A stretch of DNA of 64,000 bases, taken from contig JBBQHP010000009.1 in NCBI GenBank assembly GCA_038324085.1, forward strand, positions 67,292 to 131,291. Reading direction: 5' to 3'. Position 1 is the first letter of the stretch. Each line of letters starts with the position of its first letter. The stretch is from Ga0077523 sp038324085. GTDB lineage: Bacteria; Pseudomonadota; Gammaproteobacteria; Burkholderiales; Ga0077523. The notes under the pieces are model-generated. The model was not told the origin of the DNA and did not search any database. It saw only the letters and a program-made list of their open reading frames with translations. Below, in pieces: positions 9,106 to 20,049 of this stretch. Made by a program: the position numbers and the translations under genes.

Positions 9106-10278
9106 TCAGGAATCCTCGTCTCGGCCGATCGGCTCGACGCGCCAACGTCCTTCCTGCCGCGAGAGTACGCGATCGCAGCCCGGTTCCGCCTGCGCCCGCT
9201 CGTGGCCGGGCAACTCGACGATGACCATCTCCCCGGCGGCGCGCAGCCGTTCGATTTCACGAATCACTTCCGAGTCTTCCGACCACGGTGCGAGAATCGC
9301 CCCCCGCGCGCGCAGCGGTGGCGCCAGGGCCGCCAGCTCCCTCAGATCCATGCTGAAGCCCGTGGCCGGACGAGCGCGTCCGAAAGCCTTGCCGACTTCG
9401 TCGTAGCGTCCGCCGAGCGCCACGGCGTTGGCGCTGCCGGCGGCATAGGCCGCGAATACCACGCCGCTGTGGTAGTGATAGCCGCGCAATTCGGCGAGAT
9501 CGACCAGCAGCGTTCCGACGCGCGATCCGAGCCGATCCGCGATCGTCTGCAGTTGATCGAGGCAATGGGTCAGTTCCGGCCAGTCGGGCAGGCGTCGTCG
9601 CGCGGCACCGAGGACCGCGATGTCACCGTAGAGCTCCGGCAACGCGAGCAGTGCATCACGCACGGCGCAAGGCAGGTCGGCCGTGAGCCCCTGCAGTGCG
9701 GGGACATCCTTGCGCTGCAGGGTCGTGAACAGCTCGGACTCCAAGCCGGCTTGAATGCCTGCACGCGTAGCAAGTGCCCGAAACAGACCCACGTGACCCA
9801 GGTCCAGATGCAGGTTTTCGATCCCCGCAAGGGTCAGGGCATCGAGCATCAGACGCTGGATCTCGACATCGCTCTCGACGCCGGCATGTCCGTAGATCTC
9901 GGCTCCGATCTGCAGTGGCTCGCGCGTCCGGCCGAGGTCCGCAGGCAGCGCGTGCAGGACGGTACCGCAGTAGCACAGCCGCGTCACTCCGGCACGGTTG
10001 AGCAGATGCGCGTCGATGCGGGCGACCTGCGGGGTGATGTCCGCACGCAAGCCCAGCAGCCGGCCCGAGAGTTGATCGACCAGCTTGAATGTTCTCAGAT
10101 CCAGGTCGTGCCCCGTGCCCGTTAGCAGCGATTCGAGATACTCGAGCATCGGCGGCATCACCAGTTCATAGCCGTGCCCCCGGAACAGATCGAGCAACGC
10201 ACGACGCAGCAACTCCACCCGCTGTGCCTCAGCGGGCAGCAGATCCTCCACGTGTTCGGGCAGCAACCAGTTGTGCAT
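9106..10278 (-). CDS. hisZ: ATP phosphoribosyltransferase regulatory subunit HisZ
   Basis: A 390-residue HisS paralogue opening MHNWLLPEHVEDLLPAEA, the family N-terminus, with class II synthetase-like motifs (FKLVDQLSGRLLGLRADITPQVARI) but no tRNA-binding domain. HisZ pairs with short-form HisG for the first step of histidine synthesis; hisG is not in this window. In-frame ATGs 9 and 12 bp upstream (10287, 10290) are alternative starts; no good Shine-Dalgarno settles the choice. A 152-bp non-coding gap separates it from purA. Confidence 0.92.
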   Translation of the reverse strand: MHNWLLPEHVEDLLPAEAQRVELLRRALLDLFRGHGYELVMPPMLEYLESLLTGTGHDLDLRTFKLVDQLSGRLLGLRADITPQVARIDAHLLNRAGVTRLCYCGTVLHALPADLGRTREPLQIGAEIYGHAGVESDVEIQRLMLDALTLAGIENLHLDLGHVGLFRALATRAGIQAGLESELFTTLQRKDVPALQGLTADLPCAVRDALLALPELYGDIAVLGAARRRLPDWPELTHCLDQLQTIADRLGSRVGTLLVDLAELRGYHYHSGVVFAAYAAGSANAVALGGRYDEVGKAFGRARPATGFSMDLRELAALAPPLRARGAILAPWSEDSEVIREIERLRAAGEMVIVELPGHERAQAEPGCDRVLSRQEGRWRVEPIGRDEDS

Positions 10279-10314
10279 TGGAGTCATCATTCTGTGGGCC
10301 GGGCAACGCCTCGG

Positions 10315-10506
10315 TCAGCTGCTGCGCACGAGAGCCAGCAGCAGCAAACCGGCAAGCATCGCAGTCAGTCCGACAAAACGCAGCTGGCCATCGGACAGTT
10401 CGGTCAGCTTGCGGAAGGTGTCACGCCAGGTGGCAGGCAGCAGGAACGGCAATAGCCCTTCCAGGACCAGCATCAAGGCCAGCGCCGTCAACAGTATGTC
10501 GTTCAC
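10315..10506 (-). CDS. DUF2065 small membrane protein
   Basis: A 63-residue protein with two hydrophobic segments: ILLTALALMLVLEGLLPFLLP near the start and FVGLTAMLAGLLLLAL near the end, joined by a polar WRDTFRKLTELSDGQLR linker. This matches the small DUF2065 family usually found next to hflC. The GTG start at 10506 was preferred because GGGAG lies a few bases upstream and the family begins at this point; a longer in-frame start exists at 10539. Function is unknown; the neighbourhood suggests a link to HflKC. Confidence 0.8.
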   Translation of the reverse strand: MNDILLTALALMLVLEGLLPFLLPATWRDTFRKLTELSDGQLRFVGLTAMLAGLLLLALVRSS

Positions 10507-10541
10507 GGCCTCTCCCGCGGCGCGCGCACGAGCCGACAAGC

Positions 10542-11414
10542 TCAGCGCTTGCCGGTCCCCTTCATGTATTTGAAGAACTCCGAGTTCGGCTCGAGCACCA
10601 GCACGTCGCTCTTGCTTCTGAAGGATTGACGATAGGCTTCGAGACTGCGATAGAAGCTGTAGAACTCGGGGTTGTCCTGGAACGCGCGAGCGTAGATCGC
10701 GGAAGCCTTGGCGTCGCCTTCGCCTTTGACACGCTGGGCATCCCGGTAGGCCTCGGCGATGATGACTTCGCGGCGCTTGTCCGCCTCGGCCCGGATTTTC
10801 TCCGAGTCGGCGAAGCCGGTGGATCGCAGCTCCTTGGCGACCCTCTGCCGCTCGGCCTCCATTCGGCGATAGACCGATTCGCTCACCTCCTGTGGCAGAT
10901 CGACGCGTTTCAGGCGCACGTCCAGAACCTGCACGCCGATCTCGCGGGCGGCCGCATCGGCGCGCTCGCGCATGACATCCATCACCTGGTCGCGCTCGCC
11001 GGCGACCACGTCGTGGATGGTGCGCTGGCCGAACTCGTCGCGCAGACTGTCGTTGACCTTCTGCGAGAGGCGACGCTTGGCGGCGTCCTCATCGTCCCGC
11101 ACGGAAATGTAATACTGCTTCACGTCGACGATCTTCCATTTCACGAAGGCATCCACCAGGACGTTCTTCTTCTCCTTCGTGATGAACAGATCGGGTTCCT
11201 CGGAATCGATCGTGAGGATTCGTATGTCGAAGTACTTGACCCGATCGACCAGCGGGACCTTCAGGTAGAGGCCCGGCTCTTTCTTGACAGCGACGATCTC
11301 ACCCAGCCGGAACACGATCGCATTCTGGCGCTGATCCACCGTGAACAACGACAGACTCGCCAGCACGATGACCATGATGATCACCACCAGGATCGCCCCG
11401 AGATTCCTGCTCAT
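10542..11414 (-). CDS. hflC: HflC, membrane protease modulator
   Basis: A 290-residue SPFH/prohibitin-domain protein. One N-terminal membrane anchor (about residues 6-25, AILVVIIMVIVLASLSLF) is followed by VDQRQNAIVFRLGE and a long charged coiled coil. With HflK it forms the large periplasm-facing complex that surrounds and restrains FtsH. Its ATG overlaps the hflK stop by 4 bp (ATGA, 11411-11414), which indicates translational coupling and stoichiometric synthesis. Confidence 0.95.
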   Translation of the reverse strand: MSRNLGAILVVIIMVIVLASLSLFTVDQRQNAIVFRLGEIVAVKKEPGLYLKVPLVDRVKYFDIRILTIDSEEPDLFITKEKKNVLVDAFVKWKIVDVKQYYISVRDDEDAAKRRLSQKVNDSLRDEFGQRTIHDVVAGERDQVMDVMRERADAAAREIGVQVLDVRLKRVDLPQEVSESVYRRMEAERQRVAKELRSTGFADSEKIRAEADKRREVIIAEAYRDAQRVKGEGDAKASAIYARAFQDNPEFYSFYRSLEAYRQSFRSKSDVLVLEPNSEFFKYMKGTGKR

Positions 11415-12628
11415 GGCCGGGCCTCCCTTTCGCGGCTTCTGAAGGCGTCGCGGGAACGCGCCACCGTGGGCTCGGACGAGGGCTGCGGTGATCCCGGTTG
11501 CTCGCCCGAGGTCTGCGGCTTGGCGGCGCCCTGCTCGATGACGCCCGCAATCCCCCCGGCACCGGTGGCCTGGATGATCTTGTCGAGCGGCAGGTACAGC
11601 AAGTTGCTGCCCGCCTTCTGGTCGATGAACACCTTGCTGGTATTGCTGAGCACCTGCTGCATCATGTCGAGATAGAGGCGATCACGCGTAACGCCCGGCG
11701 CCTTGGAATATTCGGTGAGGATCTGCTTGAAGCGGGAGGCCTCGCCCTCGGAGGTGGCAATCACGCGCTGCCTGTAGCCATCGGCTTCTTCGCGCAGGCG
11801 CGCGGCGGTACCTTCGGCCTTGGGCACGACGTCGTTGAAATAGGCCTCGCCTTCGTTTTTCTGGCGCTCGCGGTCCTGGCCTGCCTTGACCGCGTCGGCA
11901 AATGCAGCCTGCACCTGCTCCGGCGGCTGCGCATTTTGCATGGTCACCTGATTGATGCTGATGCCCGTCTGGTAGCGATCGAGCACTTCCTGCATGAGCT
12001 TGCGTGCGTTCGCGGTGATCTCGGCGCGACCCTCGTAGAGCACGCGGTCCATCTTGCTCTTGCCGACGATCTCCCGGATTGCCGATTCCGCCACCTGCCG
12101 CACCGAGTCTTCCGGGTTGCGGGTCTTCAGCAGATAGGCCTCCGCATCCTTCAGCACGTACTGGACCGCGAACTGCACGTCGACGATGTTCTCATCGTCG
12201 GTCAGCATGAGCGATTCCTTCGGCAACTTGCTGCGTACGTCGTTGCGATAGCCCACCTCGACAGTACGCACGCCGGAGACGTTCACGACCTCGGCCGATT
12301 CAATCGGATACGGAAAATGCCAGCGCGGACCCGGATCGGTCATCTCGACCACCTTGCCGAAGCGGAACACGACACCCTTCGAAGCAGCGTCCACGATGTA
12401 GAAGCCACTGGCAATCCAGACGGCGATCACGAGGCCCACCAGCAACAGCGGGCCATTGCTGAACTGGCGCGTGCCACCACCACCACTGCCACTGCCGTTG
12501 TTGCCGGGATCACGCCCTTTGCCACCGAACATGCCGGACAGCTTCTGGTTGAAACGCGCCCAGATCTCGTCGAGATCCGGCGGTCCTTCGCCACGGCGCT
12601 TCCCCCACTGGGGATCGTTCAATGCCAT
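11411..12628 (-). CDS. hflK: HflK, membrane protease modulator
   Basis: A 405-residue SPFH protein. It starts MALNDPQWGKRRGEGPPDLDE, then a Gly/Ser-rich stretch, a transmembrane segment around LLLVGLVIAVWIASGFYIV, the SPFH domain and a long coiled coil. The C-terminus is a low-complexity tail. Partner of HflC in controlling FtsH. The Pro/Gly-rich N-terminus is typical of HflK. It is encoded just upstream of hflC with a 4-bp overlap. Confidence 0.95.
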   Translation of the reverse strand: MALNDPQWGKRRGEGPPDLDEIWARFNQKLSGMFGGKGRDPGNNGSGSGGGGTRQFSNGPLLLVGLVIAVWIASGFYIVDAASKGVVFRFGKVVEMTDPGPRWHFPYPIESAEVVNVSGVRTVEVGYRNDVRSKLPKESLMLTDDENIVDVQFAVQYVLKDAEAYLLKTRNPEDSVRQVAESAIREIVGKSKMDRVLYEGRAEITANARKLMQEVLDRYQTGISINQVTMQNAQPPEQVQAAFADAVKAGQDRERQKNEGEAYFNDVVPKAEGTAARLREEADGYRQRVIATSEGEASRFKQILTEYSKAPGVTRDRLYLDMMQQVLSNTSKVFIDQKAGSNLLYLPLDKIIQATGAGGIAGVIEQGAAKPQTSGEQPGSPQPSSEPTVARSRDAFRSREREARP

Positions 12629-12702
12629 TGTTTCGGGTTCCTGTACTGGAGTACGGTCTGCAGAAGTCGCCCGGGAGCTCGCATCGCCGGGCTCGTGAGC
12701 GG

Positions 12703-13827
12703 CTACGCGGCTTCGAGGCGGCCTTCGAACAAAGGGGTGTCGGCAGGGCCTGCCAGTCGGTCGAGCACGACTCGCAAGTGCTCGAGTCCAGCGCCCGTCA
12801 ATGCACTCACGCGAAGGCGCGAGATGCTACCACAGTCATCCACTTCAACTCCCGGAACCTGCCCCGAACGATCGATCTTGTTGAGCACCAGCACCTGCGG
12901 CACCGAGTCCGCTCCGATCTCGGCAAGCACGCCGTTCACCTCACGGATTTGCGCGTCCCGGTCCGGACTCGAAGCGTCTACCACGTGCAGCAGCAGATCG
13001 GCGCGGGCCGTCTCCTCCAGCGTCGCGCGGAACGCCTCGACCAGGGCGTGCGGGAGGTGACGGATGAATCCGACCGTATCCGACAACACAATGTTCCCAT
13101 GGTCGGTGTGAACGCGACGCGAGGTCGTGTCGAGGGTCGCGAACAGTTGATCGGCGGCGTAGGCGCCCGAGTGCGTGAGCGCATTGAAGAGCGTGGACTT
13201 GCCGGCGTTCGTATACCCCACCAGCGAGACAGTCCGTACGCTGTTCCGGTCGCGCGCACGGCGCTGGGTCTGGCGCTGACGCCCGAGTCGCACCAGGCGG
13301 TCTTTGAGAAACTTGACCCGTTTCGCGAGCAGCCGTCGGTCGGTCTCCAGCTGCGTTTCACCCGGTCCCCGCAGCCCGATGCCACCTTTCTGACGCTCCA
13401 GGTGGGACCATCCACGAACCAGCCTCGTGGCGAGGTGCTCGAGTTGCGCCAGTTCGACCTGCAACTTGCCTTCGTTGCTCTTGGCGCGCTGCGCGAAGAT
13501 ATCGAGGATGAGCGCAGTGCGATCCACGACGCGGCAGTTGAACGCACCCTCGAGATTGCGCTCCTGCGCGGGCGACAGCTCGTGATTGAAGATCACGAGC
13601 TTCGCCTCGGTGGCGAGCACCGTTTCCGCGATCTCCCGCACCTTGCCGCTGCCGGCGAAGGTCGACGCGTCCGGTCGCTGGCTGCGACCCAGGATCTCGG
13701 CCACGGATCGCACTCCCGCGCTGCGCGCGAGCTCGCCCAATTCTGCCGTCGCCTCGGTCGCCTCCGGCTCACCGTTCATCAGGCTCACCAAGACCGCTCG
13801 ATCGCCACCACCGTGTCGTTCGAACAT
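12703..13827 (-). CDS. hflX: ribosome-associated GTPase HflX
   Basis: A 374-residue OBG-HflX family GTPase. The N-terminal nucleotide-binding domain leads to the signature GIGLRGPGETQLETDRRLL, and the G domain has G1 GYTNAGKSTL, DTVGFIRHLP (G3) and NKID (G4). It splits 70S ribosomes under stress. It lies between hfq and hflK, as in many proteobacteria. Confidence 0.95.
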   Translation of the reverse strand: MFERHGGGDRAVLVSLMNGEPEATEATAELGELARSAGVRSVAEILGRSQRPDASTFAGSGKVREIAETVLATEAKLVIFNHELSPAQERNLEGAFNCRVVDRTALILDIFAQRAKSNEGKLQVELAQLEHLATRLVRGWSHLERQKGGIGLRGPGETQLETDRRLLAKRVKFLKDRLVRLGRQRQTQRRARDRNSVRTVSLVGYTNAGKSTLFNALTHSGAYAADQLFATLDTTSRRVHTDHGNIVLSDTVGFIRHLPHALVEAFRATLEETARADLLLHVVDASSPDRDAQIREVNGVLAEIGADSVPQVLVLNKIDRSGQVPGVEVDDCGSISRLRVSALTGAGLEHLRVVLDRLAGPADTPLFEGRLEAA

Positions 13828-13900
13828 GAATCAGCGCGGGCCTCGGGAAGGCAGCCAGCGCCCGATCGGACCCGCGTAAGCAGCTCCGCAGGTGGCAAAG

Positions 13901-14140
13901 TCAGTTCTCAGGAGTGTGTTCGGTAGAGAAGTTGACCGGGCGCGCGGGCACCACGGTGGAAATCGCATGCTTGTACACCATCTGCGTGACGGTGTTCTTG
14001 AGCAATACGACGTACTGGTCGAACGACTCGATCTGTCCCTGGAGCTTGATGCCATTGACAAGATAGATGGAGACGGGAACATGTTCCTTGCGCAGTGTGT
14101 TCAGGAACGGGTCTTGTAGCAATTGGCCCTTGCCGCTCAT
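13901..14140 (-). CDS. hfq: RNA chaperone Hfq
   Basis: A 79-residue Sm-like protein that pairs sRNAs with mRNAs. The Sm1 region (VPVSIYLVNGIKLQGQI, SFDQYVVLLKN) and the Sm2 motif YKHAIST are intact, with a short C-terminal tail. A strong Shine-Dalgarno AAAAGGAG lies about 8 nt upstream of the ATG. The 116-bp gap after der is unusually A/T-rich for this window and probably holds the hfq promoter. Confidence 0.97.
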   Translation of the reverse strand: MSGKGQLLQDPFLNTLRKEHVPVSIYLVNGIKLQGQIESFDQYVVLLKNTVTQMVYKHAISTVVPARPVNFSTEHTPEN

Positions 14141-14256
14141 CGCCGATCTCCTTTTTGGTTTTGTGCAGAGTTAATGTACTGGAATTCCGATGGGGATACC
14201 ATAGCTCGGGGCGGCATGCAACCGGAGTGGCCGAAAGGGCGTGCGCTTCCGAAAAC

Positions 14257-15582
14257 TCAGTGTTCGCGTTCCGCAAACGGATTGCGATTCCGCTTGAACT
14301 GTACCCGGAGCGGCGTTCCTTCGAGCGCGAAGGCTTCGACGAAACAGCGCTCGAGATAGCGCCGATAGCTGTCCGGGATGTGCTCCAGGGCATTCCCGTG
14401 GATGACGATAAGCGGCGGGTTCGATCCGCCCTGGTGCGCATAACGGAGCTTGGGCCGCACCATGCCGGCGCGCGGAGGCTGCTGGCGCCCCACGGCCTCG
14501 ATCAACGAACGTGTCAGTCGCGGGGTGGACAGCTTGGCCATGGCTGCTGCATAGGCCGCATCGAGGGACTTGAGCACTGCCGGCAGGCCCGCACCGCTCA
14601 CCGCAGAAATGTAGTGGACGCGCGCAAAACCGAGAAAGTTGAGTTTTCGCCCGTAATCGCGCTTTATGCGATCCCTGGCTTCCTCGTTCAACCCGTCCCA
14701 CTTGTTTACGGCAACCACCAGCGCGCGACCCGCTTCCAGGATGAAGCCGGCAATGTGCGCATCCTGATCGGTGATGTCCTGCTGCGCGTCGAGCACCAGC
14801 ACCACCACGTTCGCGTCCGCCACCGCCTGCAGCGTCTTGATGACCGAGAATTTCTCCACGGCCGCCTCGACTTTCCCCCGACGCCTCATCCCGGCCGTGT
14901 CGATGATGGTATAGGGTCGACCGTCGCGCTCGAAATCGACGTAGATGCTGTCGCGCGTCGTGCCGGGCTCGTTGAAGGCAATCATGCGCTCCTCGCCGAG
15001 GACCGCATTGACCAGCGTGGATTTGCCCACGTTCGGTCGGCCGACGACAGCGATCTTGGGATGCTTGGAATCGCCTTCGTCCTCGCCATAGGGGATGTCC
15101 GCGAGCACAAGTTCCACCAGCTCGTTGACGCCCTCCCCGTGCGCCGCCGAGATGGAGAGCGGTTCGCCGAGGCCGAGTTCATGGAACTCCGCGGCGGCAA
15201 TCTCGGGTCGATAACCTTCCGACTTGTTGACCGCCAGCCACAGCCTGCGACCGCTGCGTCGCAAGCGTTCCGCGACGGTGCGGTCCTGCGGCGATAGTCC
15301 CTGGCGCGCATCCACCATCATGATGACTGCGTCCGCCTCGTCGACCGCCTGCATCGTCTGGCGCGCCATCTCGAACAGGATGCCGTCTTTCGCCACCGGC
15401 TCGAGTCCTCCCGTGTCGACCACAATGTAGGGCTTGCCCCCGAGCTTTCCCTGCCCGTAATGCCGATCACGCGTCAGGCCCGGAAGGTCATGGACGATTG
15501 CGTCGCGTGAGCGCGTAAGTCGGTTGAACAGCGTCGACTTGCCGACGTTGGGTCGACCCACCAGCACGATCGTCGGCTTCAT
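14257..15582 (-). CDS. der: ribosome biogenesis GTPase Der
   Basis: A 441-residue protein with two tandem G domains, each with a GRPNVGKST P-loop (near the N-terminus and near residue 185), DTGG/DTAG G3 motifs and NKSE/NKWD G4 motifs, and a C-terminal KH-like domain. It acts in 50S assembly. It sits in the conserved bamB-der-hfq order, 11 bp downstream of bamB. Confidence 0.97.
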   Translation of the reverse strand: MKPTIVLVGRPNVGKSTLFNRLTRSRDAIVHDLPGLTRDRHYGQGKLGGKPYIVVDTGGLEPVAKDGILFEMARQTMQAVDEADAVIMMVDARQGLSPQDRTVAERLRRSGRRLWLAVNKSEGYRPEIAAAEFHELGLGEPLSISAAHGEGVNELVELVLADIPYGEDEGDSKHPKIAVVGRPNVGKSTLVNAVLGEERMIAFNEPGTTRDSIYVDFERDGRPYTIIDTAGMRRRGKVEAAVEKFSVIKTLQAVADANVVVLVLDAQQDITDQDAHIAGFILEAGRALVVAVNKWDGLNEEARDRIKRDYGRKLNFLGFARVHYISAVSGAGLPAVLKSLDAAYAAAMAKLSTPRLTRSLIEAVGRQQPPRAGMVRPKLRYAHQGGSNPPLIVIHGNALEHIPDSYRRYLERCFVEAFALEGTPLRVQFKRNRNPFAEREH

Positions 15583-15593
15583 GCGGGCAAGGC

Positions 15594-16736
15594 TCAGCGC
15601 ACGGAGATCGCGTAGAGGCTGCCTTCTCGCGTCTGCACGAGCAACTGGTCATCCCCGACGGATACCGGCGCGGCCGTGATCGGACCGCCGTCTGTGGACA
15701 GGCGCCCGACTAGCGCACCGTCCTCGCGATCGAAGAAATGCACGTAGCCCTCGAAATCGCCGACCACGACGAACTTGCCGACGACAGCCGGAGTGCCCAG
15801 CCGCCGATAGGCGAGCACGTCCTGTTTCCAGATGCTGGCACCGCTGTGACGGTCGATCGCCTGCAGATGGCTCGCTTCGTCGACGAAGTAGAAATAGCGT
15901 TCGTCGGCAGCGAGTCCGCCAGTCCCCGACGCATTGCGCGCCCACGACAGGGCACCGCGCTGAGTCTCGAAGCAGGCTATGCGCCCCTGGAACGCGATCG
16001 CACATGCCTCCCCGTTCTCGACGATCGGCGCCGTGACGATATCCGTGACCCGTTCGAGCTCGGTCTCGCCACGGGGTTGGGATACCGCCGCCTCCCACAA
16101 TAGCGAACCGGTGGCCAGGCTCAGGGCGATCAGTTTGCCGCCGGGCAATCCGGCGTAGACGACCCCCTTGTCGATGGTGACGCCGGCAGTGGTCCGGATC
16201 AGCAGCGGCGGCAGGGTGGCAATGTATTCCCAGCGCTTGGTGCCGTCAGCCGCATCCAGCCCATGGATGCGGCCATCACCACTGCGCACCACCACGATCC
16301 CCTCGCTCTGGCTCGGTGCGCTCAGCACTTCGCTCGATACCTGGGCTTGCCACTTCGGCTTACCCGCGCCGTCGAACGCCATCACGACACCTTTGGTGGT
16401 GCCCACGACCGCCGTATCGGTGAACACATCCACCCCGCCCGCGAACTTGGCCTTCTCATCGATCTTCCAGCGCGCACGGCCGTTGCGCAGATCTAGACGA
16501 GTCAGGCGCCCGTCATTGCCCGCCGCGAACACGTCGCCTTCCCAGACGCCGGGCGAAAATTCGTAGATGCCGGAGTCCCCGGCCGATGCCCGCCACGCCA
16601 CCTTGGCTTTGGCCTTCACCGGAAAATCCTTCAACTCGGCAGGTTTCGGGCCACTGCTGCTCGAACAACCAGCGGCCAGCACGATCGCCGCGCAGGTGCC
16701 CAGCGCAGCCATGAACCGGAAGTGGCGCGAGTTCAC
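15594..16736 (-). CDS. bamB: outer membrane assembly lipoprotein BamB
   Basis: A 380-residue lipoprotein: a signal peptide with lipobox AAGC around residue 24, followed by SSSSG. The rest is a beta-propeller of PQQ-like repeats (RWKIDEKAKF, RWEYIATLP, LLWEAAVS, SWARNASG, IWKQDVLAY). Scaffold subunit of the BAM complex at the inner face of the outer membrane. The GTG start (16734-16736) overlaps the upstream yfgM stop as GTGA; an internal ATG at 16712 would give a shorter signal peptide. Confidence 0.94.
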   Translation of the reverse strand: MNSRHFRFMAALGTCAAIVLAAGCSSSSGPKPAELKDFPVKAKAKVAWRASAGDSGIYEFSPGVWEGDVFAAGNDGRLTRLDLRNGRARWKIDEKAKFAGGVDVFTDTAVVGTTKGVVMAFDGAGKPKWQAQVSSEVLSAPSQSEGIVVVRSGDGRIHGLDAADGTKRWEYIATLPPLLIRTTAGVTIDKGVVYAGLPGGKLIALSLATGSLLWEAAVSQPRGETELERVTDIVTAPIVENGEACAIAFQGRIACFETQRGALSWARNASGTGGLAADERYFYFVDEASHLQAIDRHSGASIWKQDVLAYRRLGTPAVVGKFVVVGDFEGYVHFFDREDGALVGRLSTDGGPITAAPVSVGDDQLLVQTREGSLYAISVR

Positions 16737-17371
16737 TTGGCGGTACCGAGCGCGTCGCGTTTCAGCTCGACCACGTTGCGATACGCGGCCGACTTGGGCA
16801 GCTTGTCGAGGGCCGCCTGATAGGCGAGCCGGGCCTCGGGGATCTTGCCTTCAGCGGTGTACACATCGCCACGCCCATCGGCGAACAACGCGGAAAAAGG
16901 CTCGGGATGCCCGGCGCTCAGCGCCTTGAGCGCATCGTCGTAGCGTTTGCCGTCCAGCAGCACTGCGGACAACCGCAGATTGGCGAGCGCCTTCGTGGGT
17001 TCGTCGCGCGCATTGTCGACAGCCCAACGAAGCTGCTCCTCGGCTGCCTTGGCATCGCCTGCGTCCATGCTGACTTTCGCCGCCAGCAGCGCGGCGCGCG
17101 CTCCGTATGCCGTTCGCGCATAGTCGTCCATCAGCTTCTTTGCGAGATCGGCAGTGCGCTTCGAATCGGACATGCGCGCCGCCTCCTCCAGCTCGCCGAA
17201 GATCGCGGAGGCGCGGGTGGCGGTCTGGGTCTTGTAGTACAGCCAGCCCTGGACCCCACCGACGCCCACCACGAAAGCGAGGACAGCTGCGATTACCAAC
17301 CGCCCGTACTGACTCCACCATGACTTCAACTGATCGATCTGTTCCTGTTCTTCGAGGTCGTATACGGCCAT
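16733..17371 (-). CDS. YfgM-type TPR membrane protein
   Basis: A 212-residue protein. A short cytoplasmic N-terminus (MAVYDLEEQEQIDQLKSWW) leads to one transmembrane segment (about 24-46, LVIAAVLAFVVGVGGVQGWLYY), then a periplasmic TPR-like helical domain. It matches the YfgM/ancillary SecYEG translocon subunit family always found between hisS and bamB. Its stop overlaps the bamB start. In E. coli YfgM works with PpiD at the translocon. Confidence 0.9.
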   Translation of the reverse strand: MAVYDLEEQEQIDQLKSWWSQYGRLVIAAVLAFVVGVGGVQGWLYYKTQTATRASAIFGELEEAARMSDSKRTADLAKKLMDDYARTAYGARAALLAAKVSMDAGDAKAAEEQLRWAVDNARDEPTKALANLRLSAVLLDGKRYDDALKALSAGHPEPFSALFADGRGDVYTAEGKIPEARLAYQAALDKLPKSAAYRNVVELKRDALGTAK

Positions 17372-17373
17372 TT

Positions 17374-18645
17374 TCAGAGATCCCTTCCGTTGGCGAGCAG
17401 ACCGATCAGGTCATCGATGCCGACCCTGGCCTGCTCCTTCGATTCACGTAATGCCTTGACGCTCGCCTGCCCGGCCGTGGCTTCATCCTCGCCTACGATC
17501 ACGGCATAGCGCGCGCCGCTCGAATCCGCGCGCCTCAACTGCGACTTGAAGCTGCCGCCTCCGCAATGCATCACCACTTTCAAGCGGGCGTCGCGCAGCC
17601 GTTCGGCCACCTGCCAGGCATGCAGTTCGGCGGCGCCACCGGTCCACGCCAGATATACGTCAGGCACGGCCTTCGGCGTTTCGGCGCTGCGCTCGGCGAC
17701 CAGCGCGATCAAGCGCTCGACCCCCATCGCAAAACCCGACGCCGGCGCCGGTTTACCGCCAATCTGTTCGATCAATCCGTCGTAGCGGCCACCGGCGCAT
17801 ACCGTCCCTTGCGCGCCGAGGCTGGTCGTGCCCCATTCGAACACGGTGCGATTGTAATAGTCGAGTCCGCGAACCAACCGGGGGTTCATTCGAAACGGCA
17901 CGCCGGCATTGCGCAGCAGCCGCCCGACATCCTCGAAGTGCTTGCGGGAATCCTCGTCCAGATCGTCCATGAGACGCGGCGCAGCGTCGATCAGCGCCTG
18001 CATCTGCGGATTCTTGCTGTCCAGCACGCGCAAGGGATTGGTGTGGAGCCGCCGCCGGGAATCTTCGTCGAGCGCCGACTCGTGATCTTCCAGATGACGC
18101 ACCAGCCGGGCCCGATGACGTGCCCGCGCCTCGCTCGAACCGAGCGTGTTGATCTCGAGCTCGATGCCGGTCAATCCCAGATCCTTCCACAGCCGTGCGC
18201 CCATGATGATGAGTTCGGCGTCCACGTCCGGGCCGGCGAATCCAAGCGCCTCGACGCCCACCTGATGAAACTGCCGGTAGCGCCCCTTCTGCGGACGTTC
18301 ATGGCGAAACATCGGGCCGGCATACCACACTCGCTGACCGCCGCCGTAGAGCAGGTTGTGCTGAATCGCCGCGCGGACGCACGCGGCGGTCCCCTCGGGT
18401 CGCAGGGTCAGGCTGTCGCCGTTCAACTGGTCGGTGAAGGTATACATTTCCTTCTCGACGATGTCGGTGACCTCGCCGATCGAGCGGACGAACAGTTCGG
18501 TGCGCTCCAGGATCGGCGTGCGGATTCGGCGATAGCCGTAGCGCTCGAGCCAGGTTTCGACGGTATTCTCGAAGAAGTCCCACAAGGACGCCTCGTCGGG
18601 CAACACGTCGTTCATGCCGCGAATGGCTTGAATGGGCTCGCTCAT
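17374..18645 (-). CDS. hisS: histidyl-tRNA synthetase
   Basis: A 423-residue class II synthetase, matching E. coli (424). It opens MSEPIQAIRGMNDVLPDE and shows motif 2-like YAGPMFRHERPQKGRYRQFHQ, histidine-binding LVRGLDYYNRTVFEW and motif 3 GFAMGVERLI, then the anticodon-binding domain. The start at 18645 follows the family N-terminus; a 15-residue longer form has no support. It is followed 2 bp later by yfgM. Confidence 0.97.
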   Translation of the reverse strand: MSEPIQAIRGMNDVLPDEASLWDFFENTVETWLERYGYRRIRTPILERTELFVRSIGEVTDIVEKEMYTFTDQLNGDSLTLRPEGTAACVRAAIQHNLLYGGGQRVWYAGPMFRHERPQKGRYRQFHQVGVEALGFAGPDVDAELIIMGARLWKDLGLTGIELEINTLGSSEARARHRARLVRHLEDHESALDEDSRRRLHTNPLRVLDSKNPQMQALIDAAPRLMDDLDEDSRKHFEDVGRLLRNAGVPFRMNPRLVRGLDYYNRTVFEWGTTSLGAQGTVCAGGRYDGLIEQIGGKPAPASGFAMGVERLIALVAERSAETPKAVPDVYLAWTGGAAELHAWQVAERLRDARLKVVMHCGGGSFKSQLRRADSSGARYAVIVGEDEATAGQASVKALRESKEQARVGIDDLIGLLANGRDL

Positions 18646-18693
18646 GATTGTTCCGGCAGGCGGGGAGCTCCGCGGCGGCTGCGCCGCCACGGT

Positions 18694-19959
<1,266 letters not shown>

Positions 19960-20049
19960 GGTCACCTCGGTGCGCGCCGGGTCACCCCGGGCGCGCCGGC
20001 CGCATTCAACCAGGGCCGCGAATCAGGTGAACATGAGAACGTCTTCATT